A DNA stretch of 64,000 bases from Alphaproteobacteria bacterium (GCA_018971945.1 JAGWZH010000003.1:1-64000), one strand, 5' to 3'; numbered from the stretch's first letter, positions 1 through 7,912 are shown. Translations and numbers: made by a program. The notes: a model not told the origin generated them from the letters alone.

Positions 1-1487
1 CCGTCGGCCGTGTTAGAGACGCTGATCACCCCATAGAAGCCACGTTCGGAGAGCAGGTTACCAGCATTGGTGAAAACATCGCCGATGCCAAACACGGCCA
101 AGGCGCAGGCCGCGAGCGCAAACGGATGACGCTGCACGCACACCATCGCCGCGACCATGGCCCCCATCCCGACAAATACCAGGACCGGCATGATCGGCAT
201 ATCCATCATCCGCGGCACAGCCACGAGCGCGCCCGCCACGACCGCCGCCACAAGGGCGACGCGCAGCAGGATCTTCGCCGTCGGCGCGCCCCACGGCCGC
301 AGCGCCAATGTGAGAGCGAGCGCGAGCGGATACTCAGCGATTGTGTTAAACAGCACGGGCGCGGCCAGCGCGGCGAACGCACCGCCAAGAACCCCCCCCA
401 CCGACATCCACATATAGAACTCGGTCAGCCCCGAGGCCTCCGGCCGCCGGCGGTAAAGCTCTTGGCAGCACACCAGAACGCCAAAGAACAAGGCCAGAAG
501 CGTGATCGTGAGGAGGCTGGTCCACTGCACATAGGTCCAGCTCAAGATCAGCGCTGACACCGTGAGAACAAGGTGGAACAGCAACGCGAACCGCGGTGCG
601 ATCAGCGGCTTCTTCATGAACGCCATAATGAAGGCAAGCAGATAAAGCGCGAGCGGCGCAACCCACAGGAGCGGCGCTGACGCAACGTCCGTGGTGATGT
701 GGGTGGAGGCCGCCACGAGCAGCATGGAGGGCGCAAAGGCGTAAAGCGTCCACATCCCCCGCTGCGTCCAGGTGGGCTTCGCCACCGCCGAAGCAGTATC
801 AGCCGCTGCAACAGGGGCTTCCGCCGCCGGTGCGGTCCTGCGCTGCAAGCTCAAGGTCAACAGCCCGCATGCTGCAATCAGAACGCCGAGAGCCACATAG
901 CCGAAAGTCCAGACCTCAGACTGCGCCTGCGCCCCCAGGAAAGGCTCCATCGCCAAGGGATACGCCACAAGCGCGATCAAGCTGCCGGCGTTAGAAGCGG
1001 CATAAAGGAAATAAGGGTCCGCCCCGTCCTTTCGGCCGGTTTTGGAGAACCACGCCTGAAGCAAAGGCGCGGTCGCGGAGATGACCATGAAGGGTGCGCC
1101 CACAGAGGCGGAAAAGAGCGCGATCAGCCACAGCGCTTGGCCACTCTCCGGCGGGGCGCCAAAGCCTGCGGCCACCGCCATCGGTAAGAAAAGACCTGCA
1201 AGCGCCAGCGCCGTCAGGTGTCCCGCAAGTTGCCCCTGGAGCGGCAACTTTTGAAGATAGTGCGCATAGGCGTAGCCAGCGAGCAGAGCGCCTTGGAAGA
1301 ACACCAAAGCCACGTTCCACACGGCCGCCGAGCCACCGACCACCGGCAGCACCATTTTGGCGAACATCGGCTGAACCGAGAACACAAGGCTCGCGCCCAA
1401 GAAGATCGCGAGAAGATAGACCGGCGCCGCTGCGATCTGCGCGATCGACTGAGCGGGTTTTTCCGGAGTGACGGCAACATCGGACAT
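1..1487 (-). CDS. Fused MFS/spermidine synthase-type membrane protein, N-terminal part (cut by window start)
   Basis: Reading left from the ATG at 1485-1487 gives about 495 open codons that leave the window without a stop. After a short polar N-terminus the protein has many hydrophobic segments (VYLLAIFLGASLVF, LWLIALFSAS, LLHLVLTVSALIL-like). The stretch SVQPMFAKMVLPVVGGS followed by VWNVALVFFQGALLAGYAYAH is typical of the membrane half of fused MFS/spermidine-synthase proteins. The last visible residues (LLSERGFYGVISV) match the start of the aminopropyltransferase-like half, which lies outside. Family members are seldom characterised, so substrate and true polyamine activity are unknown. 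The next gene is divergent. Confidence 0.8.
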   Translation of the reverse strand, partial: MSDVAVTPEKPAQSIAQIAAAPVYLLAIFLGASLVFSVQPMFAKMVLPVVGGSAAVWNVALVFFQGALLAGYAYAHYLQKLPLQGQLAGHLTALALAGLFLPMAVAAGFGAPPESGQALWLIALFSASVGAPFMVISATAPLLQAWFSKTGRKDGADPYFLYAASNAGSLIALVAYPLAMEPFLGAQAQSEVWTFGYVALGVLIAACGLLTLSLQRRTAPAAEAPVAAADTASAVAKPTWTQRGMWTLYAFAPSMLLVAASTHITTDVASAPLLWVAPLALYLLAFIMAFMKKPLIAPRFALLFHLVLTVSALILSWTYVQWTSLLTITLLALFFGVLVCCQELYRRRPEASGLTEFYMWMSVGGVLGGAFAALAAPVLFNTIAEYPLALALTLALRPWGAPTAKILLRVALVAAVVAGALVAVPRMMDMPIMPVLVFVGMGAMVAAMVCVQRHPFALAACALAVFGIGDVFTNAGNLLSERGFYGVISVSNTAD

Positions 1488-1622
1488 GGGGCGTGCGCCT
1501 TTCTGGTATCCGCAGAAAACCCGCCTGTCTTATAATGCAACACTTGAGTATTTGCTAAGCAAGACCCGTCGCATTGAAAATTCGGTCAAGACAATGCTAA
1601 ATGATAGATTAAGGCTGAGCAT

Positions 1623-2723
1623 ATGACCCATTCTGCAACGCTGCATTCCTCCATGGCCGCAAAAGCCCCCGTGGCCGCCATGAGCCAGCAGCTGGACCTC
1701 GTGCAGGCTTTACGCGGGCTTGCCGCCTTTGCGGTCCTGACCCATCACATCGCCGTTAGCATCGATCAGTGGTTCGGCACAGGCTTCACCCCGCCCGGCC
1801 TTGGACTCGGATGGGTAGGGGTGGACCTGTTCTTCGTGCTCTCCGGCTTTATCATGGTCTGGACCACTCAATCGTCAGGCCACGGCGTCCGCTCGGCCGC
1901 AGCGTTCTGGACGCGCCGGCTTCTACGGGTGTACCCACCCTATTGGGCGGCCGCCTTGATGGCGCTGGGACTCACAGCTCTGATCCCCGAAATCGTATCA
2001 AAGGACAGCGCCGGCCTTCTCGAAAGCTTCTTCTTATGGCCCGCAGAGCACCCGCCGTTTCTCCAGCCCGGTTGGACCCTGATTTATGAGCTCTGGTTTT
2101 ACCTGGGCTTCGGGCTCCTGATGCTCGCGCCCCGGCGCTGGCTCGGCCCCCTATTGGCAGGCTGGGCGACTGCCGTCCTCATCGTCGGCGACGCCTTCAG
2201 CCACGAGGCAAACCCCGTCTGGCACATTATGGCCAATCCCCTGACCTTGAACTTCCTGATGGGGGCAGGCGTGGCCTTGGCGCTGCTCCGTTGGCGAGGA
2301 AACCTGCCCCGAACCGCTTTGCTCGGCATTGTGGCCGCCGCAGCACTTCTCCTGCTAGGTGGCGCCTTGTATGTCACCGAGACAGGCTGGTCCGAATGGA
2401 CCCGGATGCTGGCCTGCGGCCCCGCCTCCGCCATTTTGCTGGCGGGCGCAGCGATGCTTGACCGCCAAGGCCGCCTCGCTCCGCCCAAAGCGCTCATCAC
2501 GCTGGGCGACTGGTCCTACGCCTTGTATCTGGCCCACCAGCCGATCGTGTACGCCGCCACGTTTTTGAGCGCGACCGCCCTCGGCGTTGGCTGGGTAAGC
2601 CTCTCGGTGGCGGTCTTGGGCGGACTCACCTTGCCGTTTGTGGCCGCTGGGCTCCTGCATCATGTGATCGAAAAGCCCGCGCAGCAAGCGGGCCGCCGCC
2701 TCGCCCGCGCCATCGCCCCCTAA
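1623..2723 (+). CDS. Acyltransferase-3 family integral membrane O-acyltransferase
   Basis: 366 residues, inner-membrane protein of the OafA/YrhL/NodX family, which moves acyl groups (often acetyl) onto surface sugars or lipids. The family N-terminal motif QALRGLAAFAVLTHH carries the conserved Arg31 and His41/42, followed by VDLFFVLSGFIMVW and about ten hydrophobic helices. The acceptor cannot be inferred because no polysaccharide genes lie nearby. ATG 1623 has AAGG about 10 bases upstream; ATG 1681 (MSQQLD) is a reasonable alternative start because the first 20 residues are not conserved-looking. Its TAA interlocks with the stop of the convergent amn gene. Confidence 0.85.
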   Translation: MTHSATLHSSMAAKAPVAAMSQQLDLVQALRGLAAFAVLTHHIAVSIDQWFGTGFTPPGLGLGWVGVDLFFVLSGFIMVWTTQSSGHGVRSAAAFWTRRLLRVYPPYWAAALMALGLTALIPEIVSKDSAGLLESFFLWPAEHPPFLQPGWTLIYELWFYLGFGLLMLAPRRWLGPLLAGWATAVLIVGDAFSHEANPVWHIMANPLTLNFLMGAGVALALLRWRGNLPRTALLGIVAAAALLLLGGALYVTETGWSEWTRMLACGPASAILLAGAAMLDRQGRLAPPKALITLGDWSYALYLAHQPIVYAATFLSATALGVGWVSLSVAVLGGLTLPFVAAGLLHHVIEKPAQQAGRRLARAIAP

Positions 2724-4162
2724 CGGAAGGCTGGCTCGTCAAAGCTCCTCAGTTTTCGAGAGTGAAGCGCGGTCACGTCCTCTTGCAGAAGGGTGATGGT
2801 TTTGAGCCCGATCTGAAGGTGCGCCCCGATCGCGCTCTCGTAGAACTTGTCCGCCTGACCCGGCAGCTTGATTTCGCCATGGAGGGGCTTGTCCGACACG
2901 CACAGCAGCACCCCATACGGCACCCGCATGCGGAAGCCTTGGGTTGCGATGCAGGCGCTTTCCATGTCCACCGCGATGGCCCGTGACTGGGACAAACGCT
3001 TGCGCTCGTCTTTGTAGTTTAACTCCCAATTGCGGTCGGCATAGGAGACCACAGTCCCCGTTCTGAGACGGGCTTTGAGCTCCTCACGGCCGTCCGCCGC
3101 TTCCGCGGCCGCCTGCTGAAGGGCCACCTGCACTTCCGCGATGGCCGGGATCGGGATCTCAAGGGGAACCTGGTCGTCGAGGATCTTGTCGCGCCGCAAA
3201 TAGGCATGGGCCAACACATAATCGCCAATCCGCTGGGTGGCGCGAAGCCCGCCGCAATGGCCCACCATGATCCAGCAATGCGGCCTCAAGACGGCCAAAT
3301 GGTCGGTGATCGTCTTGGCGTTCGAGGGACCAACCCCGATATTAATGAGGCTCACGCCTCCTCCCCCAGGCCGGATCAGATGATAGGCGGGCATCTGGAA
3401 CTTGCGCCAGGGGGCGTTCAGCGCAGCCTCGGCGATATTCGGCGCAGACGCGTCCAGCCGGACCCGACCGGCGCAGGACAGGATTGCGCCCGCGCCGCTG
3501 GCGACTTCGTCCGCGGCCCAACGGACGAACTCCTCCACATATCGCTGATAATTCGTGAACAAGATCCAGGACTGCAGGTCCGCCCATGGCGCGCCCGTGT
3601 AATGCTCCAGCCGCTTCAAGCTCATGTCCACGCGAGGCGCTTCAAAAAGCGACAAAGGTCGAGCCCCATCATGGCGCAGGATCGTATCGCCATCGACAAT
3701 CGCATCGCCCACATCGGCCAGTTTTGGGTAGGGAAAATGCCGCGCCAGGTCGCGCATTTTTATGGCGTTGGGATCAAGACTCCCAACCCCATCGATCACA
3801 AACGGATAAGGGATCTCGGCTTCCGAGACGCCCACTTCCAAAGCCGCGCCATAATCCTCGACAAGCGGCTTGAGCTGCTCCAGCAAATAGGGTCGGAAGT
3901 GTCGCGGTTGGGTAACCGAAACCGCATAATCGCCGGGCCAGATCAGTTGGCCGAAGGCGCGACTGGCCCGCCCGCGGGCGGAGGGGCGGCCGTCATAGCG
4001 CACGCGCAATTCAGGATAGCGGAATAACGCGCGCTCATCGCGGGTGGGCGTCGCGCCCGTCTCCGTAAAGCGTGCGACCGCGGTTTTCAAAGCGCCAACC
4101 GCCCTATCGAAATGGACAATCAGCTCCTCGACGGCGTGTTCGGGGGTGTCGCAGCGGGCCAT
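2720..4162 (-). CDS. amn: AMP nucleosidase
   Basis: About 480 residues, close to the E. coli enzyme. It cleaves AMP to adenine and ribose 5-phosphate, controlling the adenylate pool. The N-terminal Amn-specific domain (TRDERALFRYPELRVRYDG, then SRAFGQLIWPGDYAVSVTQP) is followed by a nucleoside-phosphorylase-like catalytic domain with INIGVGPSNAKTITDHLAVL, WIMVGHCGGLRATQRIGDY and AVDMESACIATQGF. The reading frame is open to a GTG at 4186. I prefer ATG 4162 because GAGG lies about 7 bases before it and the protein then starts at the usual length. The terminal four bases overlap the acyltransferase stop. Confidence 0.93.
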   Translation of the reverse strand: MARCDTPEHAVEELIVHFDRAVGALKTAVARFTETGATPTRDERALFRYPELRVRYDGRPSARGRASRAFGQLIWPGDYAVSVTQPRHFRPYLLEQLKPLVEDYGAALEVGVSEAEIPYPFVIDGVGSLDPNAIKMRDLARHFPYPKLADVGDAIVDGDTILRHDGARPLSLFEAPRVDMSLKRLEHYTGAPWADLQSWILFTNYQRYVEEFVRWAADEVASGAGAILSCAGRVRLDASAPNIAEAALNAPWRKFQMPAYHLIRPGGGGVSLINIGVGPSNAKTITDHLAVLRPHCWIMVGHCGGLRATQRIGDYVLAHAYLRRDKILDDQVPLEIPIPAIAEVQVALQQAAAEAADGREELKARLRTGTVVSYADRNWELNYKDERKRLSQSRAIAVDMESACIATQGFRMRVPYGVLLCVSDKPLHGEIKLPGQADKFYESAIGAHLQIGLKTITLLQEDVTALHSRKLRSFDEPAFR

Positions 4163-4296
4163 GGGCGCCTCTGAAGGCGCGAGCACACGGCAAATGTCAA
4201 CCTGTTTTCAAAACCCGCTCCCCTAGGGGACGGAAGCTGAGCGGCCTGGAGGGCGCATTGGGGGCGACCGGAGAGATTGGGGATGGACGCGAAGCG

Positions 4297-4863
4297 TCAT
4301 TCGCGTATCACCGGGTCCGCAATCCGCGGCCGGCGATACTCCACCTTGGCGATTTCAAAGGGCATCGCTGAAAAGAGACCCAAGGGCGGCTCATAATCAA
4401 TCAATGTTTCGCCGACCACCAGACCCGAGTTGGGAATCTGCATGCCCTCGGGAATAGCGATCGTCGTCCCCGGCGCCAGGGGCGTCATGCCCGCCCCTTC
4501 GCTCCACTGGACTTCGGCCACACCATCCTCATCAATGAAGACGCTGGTGATGCGGGCCGTGACGCGGCTCGCTTCGGTCGGATGCGTCAGCCAAGGCACC
4601 GCAGCAAACAGGTCCTCGACTTCCTCGTCGGTCACGACCACATCGCGGGAGACGATATCAGCCAGAGATCCCGCAGCGATCTCAGCCCGGCTATTGGCGG
4701 CGGCGGCGTCGGTCAGCTCAAACGACATGAACAACAAAAGGAACATCATCGGGGCGATCAGCGCGAACTCGAGCGCCGCAACTCCGTCGCGGCTCTCTCG
4801 AAAGCGGATGCACAAAGCCGAGACATTCAGCCCCTTGGCAATCTCGATCACAATCGCCCCCAT
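4297..4863 (-). CDS. TadE/TadG-like pilus assembly pseudopilin
   Basis: 188 residues. After a basic start (FRESRDG) comes VAALEFALIAPMMFLLLFMSF, the TadE-like prepilin segment with a conserved Glu near the start of a single hydrophobic helix. The rest is a periplasmic domain. TadE/F/G proteins are minor pseudopilins of the Flp/Tad pilus, processed by the prepilin peptidase. It lies 141 bases beyond a second TadE-like gene on the same strand, so the two probably form one transcript running away from the pilin genes. It could equally be called TadF or TadG; its length argues against a full vWA-type TadG. Confidence 0.78.
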   Translation of the reverse strand: MGAIVIEIAKGLNVSALCIRFRESRDGVAALEFALIAPMMFLLLFMSFELTDAAAANSRAEIAAGSLADIVSRDVVVTDEEVEDLFAAVPWLTHPTEASRVTARITSVFIDEDGVAEVQWSEGAGMTPLAPGTTIAIPEGMQIPNSGLVVGETLIDYEPPLGLFSAMPFEIAKVEYRRPRIADPVIRE

Positions 4864-5004
4864 CAGCGAGACACTCGCCTTCTCAAAAGCAAAATCGATG
4901 CCGACGCAGGTGCGCGAAACGGACGTTCCGCCGCCTGTTAGGGAGTTCCTGCTCCCTTGCGCAACCGCAGAAACGATCCCTCAAGACGATGCGCGGATTT
5001 GGGT

Positions 5005-5565
5005 TCATGACCCGTCCGGCCAGGGCTCGTTGCGAAATAGAAAGGCTGAGTACATCACCCTCTGCCCCCCATCGATATTGCCGAAAATGTCCTGAAAGAA
5101 GGGCGTGAAAACTTGATGCTGGTAAAATCCGCGAACCAGAACAATGTCGCTGGGATCACCTGGGTCAAAAGCCATCTCCGCCTCTTCGATCAGACCATCG
5201 TCGGCTGGATCGCCGTCCGCCACCTCCGTGAACGCGTCGAACCGGCGGACGTCGACAAAGAGGTCGCCGCCGCAATCAACCGGCAAGATACGGCCCATGC
5301 TGGAGCAAACCTCATTCCGGATATCAGCCGCGGTGAGGCCGGCTTGCTGAATTTCGCCAGTGCGGATGCGCCGGGCCGTCTCGGTCATGGCGAGGTCGAG
5401 ATTGCTTTGGACCAAACCAATAACGGCCACTTCCGCGAGCGCCATCAAGGTCAAAACAAAGGGCGCGCCGATCAAAGCAAATTCCACCGCCGTCGCGCCG
5501 CTGCGGTCTTGCCCGGCGCGTCGCAGCGGGCCAGCAAGCCTCAACAGAACTCCTTGGAACGCCAT
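5005..5565 (-). CDS. TadE-like pilus assembly pseudopilin
   Basis: 186 residues. The basic, glycine-ending leader (RRAGQDRSGA) and TAVEFALIGAPFVLTLMALAE form a clear TadE-type type III prepilin signal with Glu5 present. A soluble extracytoplasmic domain with a Cys pair (NEVCSSMGRILPVDC) follows. ATG 5563-5565 has a GGGAG-like site about 7 bases upstream. It is the first of two tandem TadE-like genes, and the secretin-N-domain gene sits upstream on the same strand. It is probably a minor component in Flp pilus assembly. Confidence 0.82.
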   Translation of the reverse strand: MAFQGVLLRLAGPLRRAGQDRSGATAVEFALIGAPFVLTLMALAEVAVIGLVQSNLDLAMTETARRIRTGEIQQAGLTAADIRNEVCSSMGRILPVDCGGDLFVDVRRFDAFTEVADGDPADDGLIEEAEMAFDPGDPSDIVLVRGFYQHQVFTPFFQDIFGNIDGGQRVMYSAFLFRNEPWPDGS

Positions 5566-5689
5566 GCCTGCTCCCTCGAAAGCCTCTGCGCGCCTCCGAT
5601 CCGCGAGCGAACAGGCTAAGCAGGAAATGTTTGCTCATTCAGCCAATGAACATGGTGAACCCGCTCTAACTGCGCAGGACGGGTGCGAT

Positions 5690-6214
5690 CTATTCAGCAC
5701 TCCGGGCCTGTCCGGAGCGGGCATTGGCTTGTCCAAGCGCGCGCTCAAAGCTAATGCTGCTATCGCCAATATCGGGGCTCGGGCGACATTCGGGGTTGCA
5801 CGCCAGACGGCTGACATCGGCTCCCCGGATGACCATCACCGCGCCTGTCTCATCCGGCACAACCGTCACTCTACCATGATAAATCACAGCGCCCGCATCG
5901 TCGACCACCGTCAGGCTCGTCGAACCGTAGGCGCGTCCGGTCACAAACAAAAGACGGTTGTTCTGAACCGACACGCCAGCGACTGAGGGGTTTCCGATCA
6001 CCACGCCCGCTGCATCGGCCGAAAGCCGAACAGGAGCGGCGGTGTCGATTGTCAAATGGAGATCCCGGTTCTCCGCAGCCACGACCGGAATTCGGGGGGC
6101 GCTCCGCGGCGCTCCGCCATCCGCATGGGCCGCTCCGGTGGCCCAAGCCATCCCCGCCAGGACGGCCGCCGCTCCGCCCGCCGCCAAAGCCCCCACTGTC
6201 ATCGCGCTCCGCAT
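5690..6214 (-). CDS. Pilus assembly N-terminal-domain protein (lone secretin N-domain, CpaC-like)
   Basis: 174 residues from ATG 6212-6214, chosen over the in-frame GTG at 6235 because GAGGG lies 4 bases before the ATG. A signal peptide (AMTVGALAAGGAAAVLAGM ... AHA) precedes one domain of the T2SS/T3SS pilus N-terminal type. The pattern VRLSADAAGVVIGNPSVAGV ... VTGRAYGSTSLTVVD parallels the start of CpaC in this window (LPVDARDVLLSNPAIADAVV ... VIGRSLGQTNAFF). It has no secretin channel domain, so it is likely a periplasmic accessory of the Tad secretin. The end ARSGQARSAE is low complexity. Confidence 0.78.
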   Translation of the reverse strand: MRSAMTVGALAAGGAAAVLAGMAWATGAAHADGGAPRSAPRIPVVAAENRDLHLTIDTAAPVRLSADAAGVVIGNPSVAGVSVQNNRLLFVTGRAYGSTSLTVVDDAGAVIYHGRVTVVPDETGAVMVIRGADVSRLACNPECRPSPDIGDSSISFERALGQANARSGQARSAE

Positions 6215-6517
6215 ATCGCCCTCTATGGCCGCCACGCCCGGCCGGCGGGCGCTTCTCTGATTTCACACGAGGTCTGAGATAGCGGCTTTAGGTTGCCCAA
6301 ATCTGAAGAGCTCGGAGGCGCCCGCCGCACGCGCTGCGGTCCAGACCCCAAGGCCTGACGAGGGCGCTCGCGCAGCTTGCGCTAGTGATTTGTTTTTTCT
6401 TTTTTTCAAGGGAGCTCGCCTTGCACGTTTGTTTGATCGTGTCTGGACTGATCGTCAGTCATGGCGATCAAGGCGAGGCGCTTAGGTCCTTGATTTTACG
6501 CGAACAGGAGAGCCCCC
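6215..6517. other. Intergenic region between the Pil_N-type gene and the first flp gene
   Basis: About 300 bases separating divergent genes. No convincing ORF. It contains a short hairpin (GCGCA-GCT-TGCGC, 6370-6382), a T-rich stretch at about 6391-6407, and the nested inverted repeat at 6433-6471 described separately. Promoters for both directions must lie here, but I cannot assign -35/-10 boxes with confidence. Confidence 0.6.
6433..6471. promoter_or_regulatory. Nested inverted repeat in the leader of the variant flp gene
   Basis: Outer perfect 7-bp arms TTGATCG (6433-6439) and CGATCAA (6465-6471) enclose inner perfect 6-bp arms GACTGA (6446-6451) and TCAGTC (6455-6460) with a TCG loop. 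The arms are nearly concentric, with asymmetric internal bulges of 6 and 4 bases. It ends 46 bases before the flp start, so it could be an mRNA leader stem-loop or a protein-binding dyad. The role is inferred only from symmetry and position. Confidence 0.45.
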
Positions 6518-6697
6518 ATGATGCTGACCACCCTGCGTCGTTTTCTGAAATCCAAAGATGGCGCCACCGCGATCGCGCACGGCCTCATCGACGCCCTGAT
6601 CGGCGTTGTGATCATTTCCGCGGTGACCGCCCTTGGAACGACCATCGAAACCCAGTTCAACGCCATTGAAAAGGCGATCGCCGCCTCGACCGCCTGA
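6518..6697 (+). CDS. Variant Flp-type prepilin lacking Glu5/Tyr6
   Basis: 59 residues. The sequence resembles the second flp gene 350 bases downstream: leader RRFLKSKDG, predicted cleavage after Gly15, then a hydrophobic helix (IGVVIISAVTALG) identical in both. The Flp core, normally ATAIEYGLIAALI, reads ATAIAHGLIDALI here. Mature residue 5 is Ala not Glu, residue 6 is His not Tyr, and residue 10 is Asp not Ala. Glu5 is the family's most conserved residue, linked to methylation and assembly. The gene has a GGAG-containing site about 8 bases before its ATG and an intact frame. It may be a minor or regulatory subunit, or a decaying duplicate. Confidence 0.85.
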   Translation: MMLTTLRRFLKSKDGATAIAHGLIDALIGVVIISAVTALGTTIETQFNAIEKAIAASTA

Positions 6698-7048
6698 TCT
6701 CAATCATAAGGCGCGCCTTCGCCCTTGAGGTGGGGCGCGCCCTGAGGCGGCCCGCTGCGTCGTTCTCCTTCGCCGCCTCCCCCCCGGCGTCCGATCCCCT
6801 CGGGTCCCGCCCTCTCGCCGCGCCTCACGTTTCAAGGGGGGCCTCTCGCGCCAAAGACGGCGGCCATCTCTCCCGCGGGTGGACATATATAGTTATTTCA
6901 CATCAACTATATTTTCTTCTTTTTTGCCTTTATTTGTTTACTGACCCTCAACTCCAATCTGTCATCTAAGGTCGCGTCTGGACAGGGCGTTGGGTGCTCC
7001 GACAAACGCCAGGCGGCTCGGTGCACACAACCAGAAGGAGTTATCACC
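6698..7048. other. Intergenic region between the two flp genes with an AT-rich island
   Basis: 351 bases without a convincing gene. First comes a GC-rich part with a hairpin (ggcgcgcc arms at 6710-6717 and 6734-6741, no T-tract) that may stop or stabilise the first flp transcript. Next is a markedly AT-rich island (about 6884-6950) in an otherwise very GC-rich genome, carrying the dyad at 6887-6912. Finally there is about 90 bases of leader ending in AGAAGGAG, a good ribosome-binding site 8 bases before the second flp ATG. Confidence 0.65.
6887..6912. promoter_or_regulatory. Perfect 8-bp dyad in the promoter region of the main flp gene
   Basis: ATATAGTT (6887-6894) and AACTATAT (6905-6912) are perfect inverted copies separated by 10 bases. 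They lie at the start of the AT-rich island upstream of the canonical flp gene. TATATT (6908-6913) could double as a -10 element, which would make the dyad an operator overlapping the promoter. I do not recognise the cognate regulator. There is no CtrA-type TTAA-N7-TTAA site here. Confidence 0.45.
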
Positions 7049-7225
7049 ATGATGATGAAGTTGCGTCGTTTTCTCAAATCCAAGGACGGGGCGACGGCGA
7101 TCGAGTACGGCCTGATCGCTGCGCTGATCGGCGTTGTGATCATTTCCGCGGTGACCGCCCTCGGCACCACAATCGAGAACCAATTCAACGCCATTGAAAA
7201 GGCCGTGAAGGCGCCGAAGGTCTAA
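7049..7225 (+). CDS. pilA: Flp/Fap-type pilin (main Tad pilus subunit)
   Basis: 58 residues. Leader MMMKLRRFLKSKDG, cleavage expected after Gly14, then ATAIEYGLIAALIGVVIISA, the canonical Flp pilin core with Glu5-Tyr6 of the mature protein. It ends in a short polar tail (KAVKAPKV). This is the structural subunit of the Tad pilus, processed by CpaA and polymerised by CpaF/TadB/TadC. ATG 7049 is preceded by AGAAGGAG. It has its own AT-rich promoter region and a strong terminator before cpaA, as expected for a subunit needed in excess. Confidence 0.95.
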   Translation: MMMKLRRFLKSKDGATAIEYGLIAALIGVVIISAVTALGTTIENQFNAIEKAVKAPKV

Positions 7226-7236
7226 CCGGGACATTT

Positions 7237-7270
7237 GCGCGCCGGGACGATGAGCTCTGGCGCGCCTTTT
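7237..7270 (+). terminator. Hairpin just after the main flp gene
   Basis: Arms gcgcgcc (7237-7243) and ggcgcgc (7259-7265) form a 7-bp stem followed by CTTTT. It lies 12 bases after the pilA stop and may act with the stronger terminator further on. Confidence 0.5.
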
Positions 7271-7293
7271 CTCCTCGTCTTACTTCGCTCAAT

Positions 7294-7332
7294 CGAGCCG
7301 CCTCGCTTCTCGCGCGGCGGCTCGCTTTTTTT
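7294..7332 (+). terminator. Rho-independent terminator between pilA and cpaA
   Basis: Arms cgagccgcc (7294-7302) and ggcggctcg (7316-7324) pair perfectly over 9 bp with a 13-base loop and are followed by C and seven Ts (7326-7332). This is the best intrinsic terminator in the window. It would insulate the abundant pilin message from the assembly operon. Confidence 0.85.
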
Positions 7333-7396
7333 AAGCGTCGGGCTCGACAGGGCCGTCGGCCAAGCCGCCTGATCCTTTCCAACAAGGGTTTTCTCG

Positions 7397-7912
7397 ATGC
7401 TCATCATCGCCGCCTTGACGCTCTTTACGATCCTGCTCCTGGTCGCGGCGGCGAACGATATCGCCACAATGACTATTCCCAACTGGGTCTCTGCAGCTCT
7501 GGTCTTCGCATTTCCGCTTTTCGCCCTCGCTGCGGGCCACAGCATCGCTTTCATCGGCTACCACTTGGCCGTCGGCCTCATCGTGCTTGCTCTCGGGATC
7601 GGCTTGTTTTCTCTCAATCTTCTCGGCGGCGGGGATGCGAAAGTGATCGCAGCCGCAGCCGTATGGACCGGCTTGAGCGGGCTGGTCGTGTTTGTGAGCG
7701 CCATGGTATTGGCAGGCGGAGTTCTGGCGCTCAGCCTTCTCGCGCTGCGGCGTTTGGCGAAGCCGCAGGACGGACGACCTGCTTTCCTCAACCGCCTGCT
7801 CGATCGCCAGCGCGGAGCCCCTTATGCCGTGGCGATCGCTGTCGGCGGGATCGCCGCATTGCCCTCCTTGCCCTTTGCAAGCCAAATCGCGGGCCCGTTA
7901 ACTCCGTTTTAG
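7397..7912 (+). CDS. cpaA: Prepilin peptidase CpaA/TadV
   Basis: 171 residues, inner-membrane aspartic peptidase (A24 family) of the short, non-methylating TadV/CpaA type. The two catalytic aspartates are visible: Asp21 in NDIATMTIPN and Asp80 in LLGGGDAKV. Four to five hydrophobic helices surround them. It would cleave the Flp leaders at Gly-Ala and probably those of the TadE-like proteins. It is first in the cpaABCDEF-tadBC run, 65 bases after the pilin terminator, so a promoter is expected in that gap. Confidence 0.93.
   Translation: MLIIAALTLFTILLLVAAANDIATMTIPNWVSAALVFAFPLFALAAGHSIAFIGYHLAVGLIVLALGIGLFSLNLLGGGDAKVIAAAAVWTGLSGLVVFVSAMVLAGGVLALSLLALRRLAKPQDGRPAFLNRLLDRQRGAPYAVAIAVGGIAALPSLPFASQIAGPLTPF

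Noticed and set aside
6710-6741. Intrinsic terminator after the variant flp gene
   Set aside because: The GC stem is present, but there is no T-tract and a 16-base loop, so I left it as part of the intergenic description.
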